DNA of 27,766 nt from Chrysochromulina tobinii (Eukaryota; Haptophyta; Prymnesiales; Chrysochromulinaceae). The position numbers and the translations under genes were made by a program. The stretch spans positions 1 through 27,766 of the forward strand of contig JWZX01002037.1 of assembly GCA_001275005.1 (NCBI GenBank). Direction: 5' to 3'. Under the pieces are notes generated by a model. It saw nothing but the letters and a program-made list of their open reading frames with translations. It searched no databases and was not told where the DNA came from. Shown one piece after another: positions 18,338-27,000 of the stretch (position 1 is its first letter; every line of letters begins with the position of its first letter).

Positions 18338-20840
18338 ATGACTCTTTCACTTTCAGGCTTTGTCCTCGCCCTTCCGCCTGCAAGGTCTGCGTGCCCAGTA
18401 TTTGGTAACCGCGAATGCTCGGGCCATGGAGACTGCTTAGGAAAGTCTGGTGTGTGCCGGTGCCACGCGGGATATGAGCGCACCGACTGCTCTTACGCCA
18501 ACTTCTGCGAGGATGACTGTAACCACCACGGCACCTGCGTCTTCTCGAGCGACAAAGAGCGCAATCCTCTCGCCTTGGGCCAGTGCGTTTGCAGCCAAGG
18601 CTTCGGCGGCCGCACGTGCGAGACCGCGCTTGTCATCGCGTCGGATGTCTCCGCGGGCGTGGCACTCGATGGCTGCAGGGCCCATTGCAGCGGACACGGC
18701 CGTTGCTCATGCGGCTCCGCCCGCAAAGTCAACCAGACCCGCCGAGTGCGGGTCTATGACCAGCGCGGTCACGCAGCGCAAGACACTCTGCTCACCGAGG
18801 AAGTGCGCGTAAATGTGTACGGTGCGCGCATCTCGAGCGAGCTCACCTGCGCGTGCGAGTGCCATTCCGGCTTCGAAGGCACCGAGTGCAGCAAGGTGGC
18901 GGGCGCCAGCACGATGGTGAACACGGTGGGCACCATGCGGGTGAGCACTGCTGTCACCGCCGCCGCCCCGGGCGCCGCAGCGTGCCCAGAAGGTTGCAGC
19001 GGACGCGGCTCTTGCGGCACCGACGGCAGGTGCACGTGCCATTCCGGCTTCGAAGGCGACGCATGCCACCGGGTCGTCGCCACCATCTGCCCCGCCGCAT
19101 GCTCAGGCCACGGCACCTGCCACGTGCGCAGCCGCACCTGTGCATGCCACACCGGCTTCGAGGGGGTGGATTGCTCGACGCTGTCGGCGAGAGGGACCTC
19201 GCTGTCCCTCATTCGTGGCGCGACGGTGGCGGCGGCGGCAGGAGGCACGGCGGGCACAGCAGGCACCGCAGCGGTGACGTGCGAAGATGGATGCTCTGGC
19301 CACGGGCTGTGCGGCCCGGGGGGCATATGCATGTGCCAGGGTACGCTGCCGGCCCCAACTAGTCCCCGCTCCGCATGTCAGCCGCACAGCCCCGCTCACC
19401 CTCGCGAGCCTACGTAACCCTCAGCCTGCCCTTCTCAACCGAAGCACTCCAAGCCCGCGCCACGCACGCACGCACGCACCACCCACGCCATATTCACATG
19501 GCTCTCACGCGCCGCCATGACTCGACCCTTTTGTCCCCTTTCCATCAGATGGTTTCAGCGGCCCAGGCTGCGCCCAGCCCTCGTTTGCGTGCGCCGCGTC
19601 GCTATCGAATTGCTCCGGGCACGGTTACTGTGAGAGTGGCGCCTGCGTGTGTGAAGGCGGCGCCGAGGGCGCCTCATGCGACCGTGTGAAGGTGTCCCTC
19701 GGCCTGGGCCGCCTGATCGAGTGTGACTCTGGGTGCAGTGGCCATGGCTCCTGCTTGGCAAGCGGCGAGTGCGAATGCGATGTTGGCTTCGAGGGCCATG
19801 CGTGCAACCAACTCTCTGGCTTCACCAGCCGCCACAGCGGCAGCAGCCGCAGTACCACCTGGAAGCCGAGTTTTTTCAGCAGCACCAGCAGCAGCACCAG
19901 CAGCAGCGCCATCGCCAGCAGCACCAACATCAACACCAGCGCCAGCGCCAGCACCGGCACCAGCACCGACACCAGCACCAGCAGTCTTCAGCAGTCCTGT
20001 ATGCGAGGGTGCTCGGGCCGCGGCCACTGCCTGAGTGTCGAAATTCCACAGCCCCGGATCCTAGGCGCCGCGCGGCCAGCCTCGGGCTTAACCTCGGGCG
20101 GCAGCATCCCCGGCAGCAGCAGCAGCAGCAGCGGCAGCAGTAGCAGTGACAGCAGCAACGGCAGCAACGGCCCCGTTACTCGTCTGCTCCGCCGGTTTAG
20201 CGGCCGCGTGGTGGGCGCCTACGCGTACGCCAACGCGGCGATCTTTGGCGACGAAGACGAGGGCAGCGCCAGAGCAGGCGCCAGAGCGACCAAACCATCG
20301 GGGCCCGTGGCCCTTGCGTGCGCGTGCGAGCCCGGCTTTGGCGGCGACGACTGCTCACGGGTGCAGCCCCTCTGCTTCCTCAACTGTTCTGGAGCTGGGC
20401 TGTGCGCCTCGCAGCTCGCATCTCGGGGGTTATCTCGGGGGGCGGGGGCTGGTAGGGGCACGCCTACCTCTGCGCAAGAGAAGCCCACGATTGCGCCGCC
20501 CTTGTGCTTGTGCCAGAAGGGGCACATGGGCGCCGGGTGCGAGTTCCGGGCCGCCGAGTGCGCCAACGACTGCTCTGGTCGCGGCTCCTGCATGCGCTCC
20601 CTCAAGGGAGGGGTCGCCTCCGCCTCATGCCTCTGCGCGCCCGGTCACGCGGGCGAGTCTTGCGCGTTCTCATGTGAGGAGGGCTGCAATGGGCACGGCC
20701 ACTGCCTTCTCATCGGCGGCCTGCTGCGGGGAGATGACATCTCCGAGCGAGGCGCGAAGGAGGGCAGCCACTCGCGCTGCCTGTGCTCACAGGGCTGGGG
20801 CGGCCGAACGTGTGCAAAGGTCACGACGGCCGCCGAGTAG
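18338..20840 (+). CDS. Secreted protein with 12 EGF-like repeats
   Basis: Exons 18338-19340 and 19549-20840 encode 764 residues. The N-terminus MTLSLSGFVLALPPARSA is a likely signal peptide, and there is no C-terminal membrane segment or GPI signal, so the protein should be secreted. I count twelve tenascin-type EGF-like modules with C-x3-C-[SN]GxG-x-C…CxC-x2-G-x3-C spacing, e.g. CPEGCSGRGSCGTDGRC and CPAACSGHGTC. Long inserts interrupt several: a linker in repeat 3, a Ser-rich block at about 427-483, and a second Ser block plus charged region inside repeat 9 (about 498-590). Five repeats (2, 4, 5, 8, 11) have Ser or Thr just before the third Cys, at 66, 225, 260, 402 and 681, matching the O-fucose consensus C2-x4-[ST]-C3. 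EGF modules mediate adhesion and matrix contacts; the partner is unknown. Confidence 0.87.
19341..19548 (+). other. Intron of EGF gene
   Basis: 208 bases, donor TGCCAGG/GTACGC, acceptor TTTCCATCAG/ATGG, phase 1. Splicing restores repeat 6 as CMCQ/DGFSGPGC. The intron holds a CACG/ACGC microsatellite near 19459-19481. Confidence 0.92.
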
Positions 20841-21106
20841 CGGCAGCCTTAAGGCGCACGCAGAGGCTGTGCGGATGAGATGGGTGCGCAGCCACCTTTG
20901 GCCCTACAGATCGATTACAAAAAGCTTTTTCCTCGCGGCGCGCGGCGGGGAGCGTACCATCTCGACCCACCAACGACCGCGCGACGACCCCGGGGCCGAC
21001 CGAACCCGTAGAGCCAAACTTACTCGCTTGCTTGTCCCATGTGTCCCTTTTGTGCCCCGACTCCCCCCGGTGTGAACGGTCTACCAGTACTGTTAATAAG
21101 AAAGCC
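20841..21106. other. Spacer upstream of the CS-2OG gene
   Basis: These 266 bases contain the 3' UTR of the EGF gene and the promoter/5' UTR of the next gene, both plus strand. No clear element is seen. Confidence 0.3.
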
Positions 21107-23011
21107 ATGCAGGGGCCTCCTATCGACATGGCCGCGCTCAATGATGCGACGGCCGACCTTATGAAGCTCGCCAACGGCGACAGATCAGTCGGGCGCATAG
21201 CCATGCTCAAGCTTGAATCCGAAGGTGAGGCCATGCTCGAGAAGAACATGACGCCGTCAGAGCGCGCTGCACGTGCGGCCAAGCAAGATGCGTACGCGGC
21301 GAAGCTGCGCGCGCAGCGATCCGAACTCGAGGCCAAGGAGGCGGCCATGGAAGCGGAGCGCCGCAAAGCGGCTGCCAATCACATTGCGGGGACCATGGGC
21401 ATCGGGCGCGTGGCAGTGGACGTGGGCGATGTGAGGTCGGCGTACGAGTACGAGATACACTTTGATACGCTCGAGCTCTACGTGCCGCTCCCTGCGAGCG
21501 TCACCAAGGCCAACCAGCTCAGCGTGGACGTGAGTCCAAGGCAGCTGAGCATCGGGCTCAAGGGCGAGAGGCAGCCGTTTCTCAAAGGGACGTTCAAAGG
21601 GACAGTGCACCCGGACGACACGGTGTGGACGCTCGAGAAGGCCCATGCGCGTCCGGGCTCTCTCGAACTCAAGCTCGAGATCTCCAAGACCACGCCCGGC
21701 CAGCACTGGCCCGGAGCTCTCGAGCTGCCAGACGGATGGTGCTGCCGTTGGGCACAGCCGCCGACCGTGCCTCCGGCTGCACCGCCGCCGGCAAAGCCCG
21801 CGCTCCTCAGCCTCACGGCGCCACCGCCTGGGTCGCCGAACGACCTTGCGCCGTTGAGCGCCCTCGCTGGGTCTTCGAGGACGCTCGAGGCCAGGATGGT
21901 GGCGGTGCGTCCGTCGCTACTCGAGAGCGGGTACGCGATCCTCGACGACGCGCTGGACGCGCCCACGGCGGCGCTTCTGCGCGCCGAGCTGGGCGTTCTC
22001 AAGGCGAAGGGAGCTCTGCGAGCCCACCAATTTGGGTTTAAGGACGAGGAGGCGGGCGTGGCGCAGGTGTACACGAAGCCCCACATTTGGGAGGCCGAGA
22101 CCACGGACGCCTCAGTCGCGGAGGCGGCACCGAGGCTGCTTGCGGCCCTCGAGTCGCTTGCGGTGCCGCGCGCGGCAGCGGCCGCCTTCCCCACACTACA
22201 ACTCGTTGACGGCAGGCCACTTGAGCAGAGCGCAGGCGCGACGGGCGTCGTCGTCAAGCTTCAGTGCAATGAGGGCGCCGGCGGCTGCTTCCCGCTCCAC
22301 TATGACAATGCCGGCCCTCCTTCGAGAAGACGACTCACCTGTCTCTTCTACTTGAGTGTGGGATGGAGTGAGATGGACGGCGGCGAGCTACAGCTTGTGC
22401 CGTGGCTGGGCGCGCCTGTGACCATTGCGCCGCTGAGCGGCCGATGCGTCCTATTCCTCTCGGACATCGTGCTGCATCGTGTGCTGCCGTGCCGGCACGA
22501 GCGCTTCTGCTTCACCATTTGGATGGACGCGATCCCCTCGGCGACTAACCGGCCAGAGCACCTGCGCCTCGACGTGCGCACCGTGCGCGACCCGGCCGCC
22601 GACCTCCGATTGCATGCAGCGCAACGGCTGCTCTCGCGCGCCGTCTATGATGAGGAGTACGCACGCTCGCTGTCCGACTGCTTCGAGGGGGCGCCAGCGG
22701 TGGGCAAGGCGCTGCTGGCTGCGCACTCGAAGCACGTGCATGTGAGCCGGAGCAACGCAGCATTTTCGCGCCTCGCCGACCAGGCGCGGGCGCTCAAGCA
22801 GGTAACTACGCCCGAGAGCGACACGGCCACAGCCGCAACACTGCCAGTGTTCAAAGATAGTCCGCAGCAAGTGGCGTCCTCGGTGGTGGCGTCCTCGGTG
22901 GTGGCGTCCTCGGTGGTGGCGTCCTCGGTGGTGGCGTCCTCGGTGGTGGCTAGGGTGCTGGCGTTGGATCGTAGCCGCGTCCATGTCAAGGTGCGCGTCC
23001 GAGGCTTTTGA
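21107..23011 (+). CDS. CS-domain (NudC/p23-like) fused to 2-oxoglutarate/Fe(II) dioxygenase
   Basis: The first ATG in frame is 21107; TGA at 23009-23011; 634 residues, no intron needed. Residues about 40-95 are a charged helix. A CS domain follows at about 110-205: LYVPLPASVTKANQLSVDVS, RQLSIGLKG and DDTVWTLEK parallel NudC. CS domains bind Hsp90 or dynein-linked clients. After a Pro-rich linker the oxygenase domain spans about 265-480. It contains FPLHYDN with Fe ligands H398 and D400, LHRVLP with H457, and the 2-oxoglutarate-binding Arg 466 in ERFCFTIWMD. The DGGELQLVPW and VLFLSDIVLHRVLP pattern is typical of prolyl-4-hydroxylase-like enzymes. It may hydroxylate a protein delivered through the CS domain; the substrate is unknown. 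The C-terminus carries a VASSV repeat array. No signal peptide, so probably cytosolic. Confidence 0.88.
   Translation: MQGPPIDMAALNDATADLMKLANGDRSVGRIAMLKLESEGEAMLEKNMTPSERAARAAKQDAYAAKLRAQRSELEAKEAAMEAERRKAAANHIAGTMGIGRVAVDVGDVRSAYEYEIHFDTLELYVPLPASVTKANQLSVDVSPRQLSIGLKGERQPFLKGTFKGTVHPDDTVWTLEKAHARPGSLELKLEISKTTPGQHWPGALELPDGWCCRWAQPPTVPPAAPPPAKPALLSLTAPPPGSPNDLAPLSALAGSSRTLEARMVAVRPSLLESGYAILDDALDAPTAALLRAELGVLKAKGALRAHQFGFKDEEAGVAQVYTKPHIWEAETTDASVAEAAPRLLAALESLAVPRAAAAAFPTLQLVDGRPLEQSAGATGVVVKLQCNEGAGGCFPLHYDNAGPPSRRRLTCLFYLSVGWSEMDGGELQLVPWLGAPVTIAPLSGRCVLFLSDIVLHRVLPCRHERFCFTIWMDAIPSATNRPEHLRLDVRTVRDPAADLRLHAAQRLLSRAVYDEEYARSLSDCFEGAPAVGKALLAAHSKHVHVSRSNAAFSRLADQARALKQVTTPESDTATAATLPVFKDSPQQVASSVVASSVVASSVVASSVVASSVVARVLALDRSRVHVKVRVRGF
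22871..22950 (+). repeat. 15-base tandem repeat, 5.3 identical copies
   Basis: Exact units GTGGCGTCCTCGGTG from 22871, encoding VASSV five times near the C-terminus of the CS-2OG protein. The lack of any divergence points to recent expansion and probable length variation between alleles. Confidence 0.95.
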
Positions 23012-23728
23012 GCATGGCCCGCTGCCCGCGGAGGCTCTCTCATTGGCTCCTCCCGTCTCCCTGATTGAGCACGGCCCGGTTCGGTTCCCGGACCGGACGG
23101 GAGGCTCTACCGGTATCTAATTTTGGCTCGCTGCCGCCCGTGCCGCCTCGCTTTACCGCCTACCCGCGGTAACCCGACCGGAGCTCGAGGGTTGTCCCTA
23201 AGACCCTAACACCGGGACACGAGGCGTTAAATCGAATTACTCGTTTCTTAAGTACTTTAGCCGCCATCCGACCCCTGCTCCCGTCTCGTCCTGTACTCGT
23301 ACTGCCTACTGCGTGGCGGGCCGCGGCCGCACCACTCCCTCATCTAAGAAACCCCTCTCCACTGACCGCCTCTAAACGCGCTGCCTCTCCTGCGTCTCTC
23401 GGATCGCGTATCGTCGGACGCGTCCGCTCGCGCTCGTCCGTTGCGTCCGGTCGCACGCTCCGAGATCAATCTCCGAGATCAATCTCCGAGATCAATCTCC
23501 GGGTCGGCCCACGGCCGTCTCGGCGTCGCCCCCCGTGCGCCCTGACGCGGCACGACCGCTGCGGCCTGCGCGGCCTGGGCCGGTCACCATCCGATGCCGG
23601 AGATTCAGTCACCACACGAAACGAGCCTAGCAACTCCAGCTTGTACGGCAGCAGCACCATTTTCATGAGTCTCGAGTCCAAGGACCTCGCACTGTACAAT
23701 ATTTGTCGATGTCCCGTCCTCACAACGC
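23012..23728. other. Convergent intergenic region
   Basis: These 717 bases separate the CS-2OG and phosphodiesterase genes. Composition differs from the genes, with many CGTC/CTCG words at 23270-23460. A 13-base near-palindromic unit is tandemly triplicated at 23460-23500 (separate entry). No coding frame with protein-like content, tRNA or snRNA is recognised. Confidence 0.45.
23460..23500 (+). repeat. 13-base near-palindromic repeat, 3 copies
   Basis: Unit CGAGATCAATCTC, three times in tandem. Each contains the inverted arms GAGAT and ATCTC with a 2-base spacer. Confidence 0.9.
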
Positions 23729-25588
23729 TCAACTGGGAGGACCTCCAGTCCGTTTCTTCAACGAGTGGGAGGACCGTACATCCATAGTCATGCTGCGCGT
23801 GAGGACCGCCGCCTGCCCCGTGGCCCTGAGCTTCCGCTGCAAGGCGCCACCGTCGAGCTTCCATGTCTGCAGATTGGCTTGCACGCGAAGCCACGGCAAC
23901 ATGTTTGGGTCGACGAGGTCGGCGACCACCGAGTAGAAGGGCATGCAGATGAACTTAAAGAAGCCAACCTGCGACTGGGCCACATCCATGTCGGTCTGCC
24001 GGTCGCACAGCGGTGAGAGGGCGACGCCGAGGCGGCGCTCGAGGTCGCCGAGCGCCCAGAACTCGGCGGTCACCCGCTCAGTCCATTGCCGGTGAAGCTG
24101 AAGTGGCTTGAAGCAGTGGCCAAGGTCGGCAAACTTGACGGCCACCTGGAGGAGCAGCGGCACCGGCACGAGCGCCTCCGCATGCAACGGCGAGGTCCAA
24201 TCTGGCGAGATCCGATCTGGCGAGGTCCAATCTGGCGCCGGGGAGGAGAGGCGAACATCACTCCGTCGACAAGCCTGCATCTCGCTCGACCGGAGCTCCT
24301 CCGACCTCGATGCCAGATTGGACCTCGGCCGGAGCTCCTCCGACCGTCGACGCTTCCAGTCTGGTTTCGTCACACGCACCGCGCTGCCCCAGGTCGCACT
24401 AATCCGCCGTGGACGACTCATCAGGCCCGACTGCTCTGCAGGCTGCTCGTGCGCGCCGTTGTGGGCACTCTCCTCGCGCTCGCGTGAGGCTCCAAAGCTC
24501 ACGGCCGCGGCCGCGCCATGCACGGCGGCCAGGGCGCGAAGGGTCGAGAGCGCGTCGAAGTGCTTGGCAAGGTCCGTCGCGAGGACTATTTCGATGATCA
24601 GCTTGCGGCACGCGTCGCGATCGTCCGCGGCCATCCCACCAAACAAATCAAACCCCGGCGTCCCGAGCAGAGTGAACGTCGAGTGCAGGTGATGGCGTTC
24701 GAGCACCGAATCCGTGTGAGTGCGCGCACGCTCCGTACGCGCACGAGCCTCATGGCCGTTATTCGTGCCGGGGTGGTTGAAGTCGTGCACGAGCGCCCCG
24801 ACGAGGGCGGCAAGAAGCTGCAGCTTTGTGAGGCGGCCCGTCAGGCCAAACTTGACGAGGAATCGATGCACTCCAAGGGCTACATCTGCGCCGTGCATCG
24901 CATTATGATAGGGGTTGTTGCCATAGCCCATCTCGAGGGCGCGCAGGAATCGCCGTGCCACGGCGCGGTCCACGTGGCATGGCTCGTGCAGCTGGTGGAA
25001 GTCGAAGAGTGCCTCGCCGATGAGGAGGAGGGCGTGTCCGCCAGAGGCCTCTTGCAGCGCGAGCGTGTCGTAGTCCCACGTGTCCAGACACGCCAGCGCA
25101 TCCGCCCTTGCACTGTCGCTGATCGTGAGAGGCTCGTCGAGCATGGAGCCGCTAAGGACGCGTGCCATGGCCTCCGGCAGCACCCAGAATGCCGTGGAGT
25201 AAGGGGTCGCAACCAAGGGGACACCAGACTTTTTGCTGCCTCCACCCTCGCTAGCACCGTGGTGGTGCGCGCGGCTGCCAACCAGCGTCTCTCGCAACCA
25301 GTCTACCACTTTCTCGTCAGGCGCCTCTTCGTCGTCCCCTTTGATGCCTTCGTTGAGCATGGAGGCGAATGAGTCGTGGTCGCTGCCGCTCAGAGCAAGA
25401 GCATCAGGGCGTGCCGTAGCGGGCTGCAGCAGCTTAACAAGCAGCTCGAGCTCGCGCTGCAATGCAGAGCGGTTGCTAACACCATCTGAGGCAAGTGCTG
25501 CCGCGCGGCTGGCATGCCTGAGTGCTATGCTCGTATGATTCTGATCATCAGGACGAACACGCGCAGGCTTGGCGCAACCGGAGCCCAT
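23729..25588 (-). CDS. 3',5'-cyclic-nucleotide phosphodiesterase (class I), lipid-anchored
   Basis: ATG 25588, TGA at 23729, 619 residues. The start MGSGCAKP has Gly2 for N-myristoylation and Cys5 for palmitoylation, which supports this ATG over the longer open frame. The catalytic domain (about 205-580) has the class I signatures: YHNAMHGADV (H228, H232), HDFNHPGTNN (H268, D269) and KFADLGH (D488), the metal-site residues. SQVGFF supplies the invariant Gln 540, and CDRQTDMD precedes it. It hydrolyses cAMP and/or cGMP; specificity cannot be read. No GAF, REC or other regulatory domain is seen, so control may rest on membrane targeting. An insert of about 120 residues (357-477), with SEELR and PDWTS repeats, interrupts the domain before KFADLGH. 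It is probably a surface loop, or in part an in-frame intron (possible borders GTGCGTGTG and CTCCTCCAG). Confidence 0.92.
   Translation of the reverse strand: MGSGCAKPARVRPDDQNHTSIALRHASRAAALASDGVSNRSALQRELELLVKLLQPATARPDALALSGSDHDSFASMLNEGIKGDDEEAPDEKVVDWLRETLVGSRAHHHGASEGGGSKKSGVPLVATPYSTAFWVLPEAMARVLSGSMLDEPLTISDSARADALACLDTWDYDTLALQEASGGHALLLIGEALFDFHQLHEPCHVDRAVARRFLRALEMGYGNNPYHNAMHGADVALGVHRFLVKFGLTGRLTKLQLLAALVGALVHDFNHPGTNNGHEARARTERARTHTDSVLERHHLHSTFTLLGTPGFDLFGGMAADDRDACRKLIIEIVLATDLAKHFDALSTLRALAAVHGAAAAVSFGASREREESAHNGAHEQPAEQSGLMSRPRRISATWGSAVRVTKPDWKRRRSEELRPRSNLASRSEELRSSEMQACRRSDVRLSSPAPDWTSPDRISPDWTSPLHAEALVPVPLLLQVAVKFADLGHCFKPLQLHRQWTERVTAEFWALGDLERRLGVALSPLCDRQTDMDVAQSQVGFFKFICMPFYSVVADLVDPNMLPWLRVQANLQTWKLDGGALQRKLRATGQAAVLTRSMTMDVRSSHSLKKRTGGPPS
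24189..24233 (-). repeat. 15-base tandem repeat, 3 copies
   Basis: Plus-strand units GGCGAGGTCCAATCT, GGCGAGATCCGATCT and GGCGAGGTCCAATCT. On the coding strand they give PDWTS, PDRIS, PDWTS within the phosphodiesterase insert. Confidence 0.9.
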
Positions 25589-26253
25589 GAGAATGACCGG
25601 ATTCTTACCGGTAAAAGTCACCGAGGGGAGCCGGTGTTGCAAGAGTTCGAAAGTAGCTCCTCAGATCCCCCACAGGCGATCGAGAGGGAAGAAGTGGGCG
25701 ATGACCGCTTACACTAGCTTTTCCGACACAACCCAAAGATGGGTATCACAACAGTGTGACCAAACATGGTAAGACAGTATGCATGCATCTACAAAGAGAT
25801 GTACCGACCCCTCCCCTGACCAAAGCCCATACCGGCCCTACTCATATGGGAGGTCTTGCTGGACCTCAGTCGAGATCAGGTGAGTTTCCCCACTTGTCTC
25901 GCGACAGCCGGGACCACACGAGACACACGGAACACGCGATTCTTACCGGTATGATCTGACAAGTCTGACGAAGTCAATCAAGTCCAGGCAAGTCAAGTCA
26001 AGCCAAGAAGTCAAGTCAAATGAACTAATGAATCCCTCATCGAGCGGTGCCTCCCCAGGTCCCACGCTCTGAAAGGGGAAGCACCAGTGAGGCCTTGGCT
26101 AAATACGAACTAACAAGGCCAAAGCGCAAAGGTCCGCTAGCCCTGTGGGACAATGTGGCTGTCTGTGGGATCCGTTAAGTGGATCCGTGAGCGGAGCGGT
26201 CCTCGACGTCCGGTGTATGGGTGATCCCCTTTTGAGGCTTTGTAATTTCGAGT
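25589..26253. other. Phosphodiesterase upstream region and thioredoxin-PUB 3' region
   Basis: 665 bases between two minus-strand genes. The palindrome TTACCGGTAA (25605-25614) lies just upstream of the phosphodiesterase ATG, and the 14-mer GATTCTTACCGGTA around it recurs at 25938-25951. A CAAGTC-like hexamer recurs at about 25960-26018. No gene is supported. Confidence 0.45.
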
Positions 26254-27000
26254 TCAATTGTGCGTGTTATTCTCGTGGGCGGATGCTGAAGAGCTAGATG
26301 CAGGCGCCGGCGACGGCCTCGCCGCGCCTGCGAGGATGGTATCGAGCGCGGAGCACGTCTCGAATATGTGCTCGAGGTCGGCCTCCATCGGCAGCTCATA
26401 CGTCTCGGGCCGCGCTAGCATGCCGACGTTTCGACGCTCGAAACCCGCCGCGAGCAGAAACTCGGACCCGCCACGGCACGCCAGCACCTTCTCCTTGAGC
26501 GTCTTGTTGTCGGCCTTGAGAGCCCTATACTTTGGCTCCGTTGGGTCCTTGAGGATATTGCGCAGGATCTTGAGGAGCGTCTCGAAGGCGAGCTGCGCGT
26601 GCGCCGCGTCAGAAGCGATGGTCGTCAGCGCCTTGCGCTGCATCGCCTGCCGTGCCACCGGATCTATCGCGGCTGCCGGCTTTGGGCCGGCGTGCGTGGC
26701 CACGAGCTGTCGGAGGCTGTCGGGGCTAGCGCCGCGCGCCATGCCAACCTCCTGGCCGTGCCGGAAGATCTTGAACGTGGGCATCGCACTGATTCCACAC
26801 GCCTGCGATGTCTCCTGGTTTTGGTCCACGTCCACCTTGATGAACTCGCACCACGGGTACTCGGCAGCGAGCGCTTCAAAATGCGGCGCGATCATGCGGC
26901 ATGGGCCGCACCAGGTCGCGGTGAAGTCCACGACGACAGCGCGATCGCCGGCCGCAGCGAGGACAGCGTCGAAGTCGGCCTTCGTTGCTGGTTGCCTCAT
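26254..27000 (-). CDS. Thioredoxin-PUB domain fusion protein
   Basis: ATG 27000, TGA at 26254, 248 residues, no intron. Residues 1-105 are a complete thioredoxin with active site WCGPC (Cys31, Cys34) and the cis-Pro loop AMPTF (Pro74), so redox-active by sequence. Residues about 133-205 form a PUB (PUG) domain: FETLLKILRNILKDPTEPKY, ALKADNKTLKEKVL and EFLLAAGFER match the family pattern seen in peptide N-glycanase and UBXD1. PUB domains bind the C-terminal tail of p97/VCP (Cdc48). The inferred role is a disulfide reductase recruited to p97, for example during extraction and degradation of misfolded proteins. There is no signal peptide, so cytosol or nucleus. The Ala/Ser/Pro-rich tail is short. 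bZIP-like motifs and a TTCACG array lie upstream. Confidence 0.92.
   Translation of the reverse strand: MRQPATKADFDAVLAAAGDRAVVVDFTATWCGPCRMIAPHFEALAAEYPWCEFIKVDVDQNQETSQACGISAMPTFKIFRHGQEVGMARGASPDSLRQLVATHAGPKPAAAIDPVARQAMQRKALTTIASDAAHAQLAFETLLKILRNILKDPTEPKYRALKADNKTLKEKVLACRGGSEFLLAAGFERRNVGMLARPETYELPMEADLEHIFETCSALDTILAGAARPSPAPASSSSASAHENNTHN

Noticed and set aside
23080-23110. GGTTCGGTTCCC resembling a tRNA T-arm
   Set aside because: The flanking bases do not pair as a T-stem, and no anticodon or acceptor stem can be built.
24518-25372. Plus-strand open frame opposite the phosphodiesterase
   Set aside because: Antisense of the catalytic motifs HDFNHPGTNN and YHNAMHGADV.
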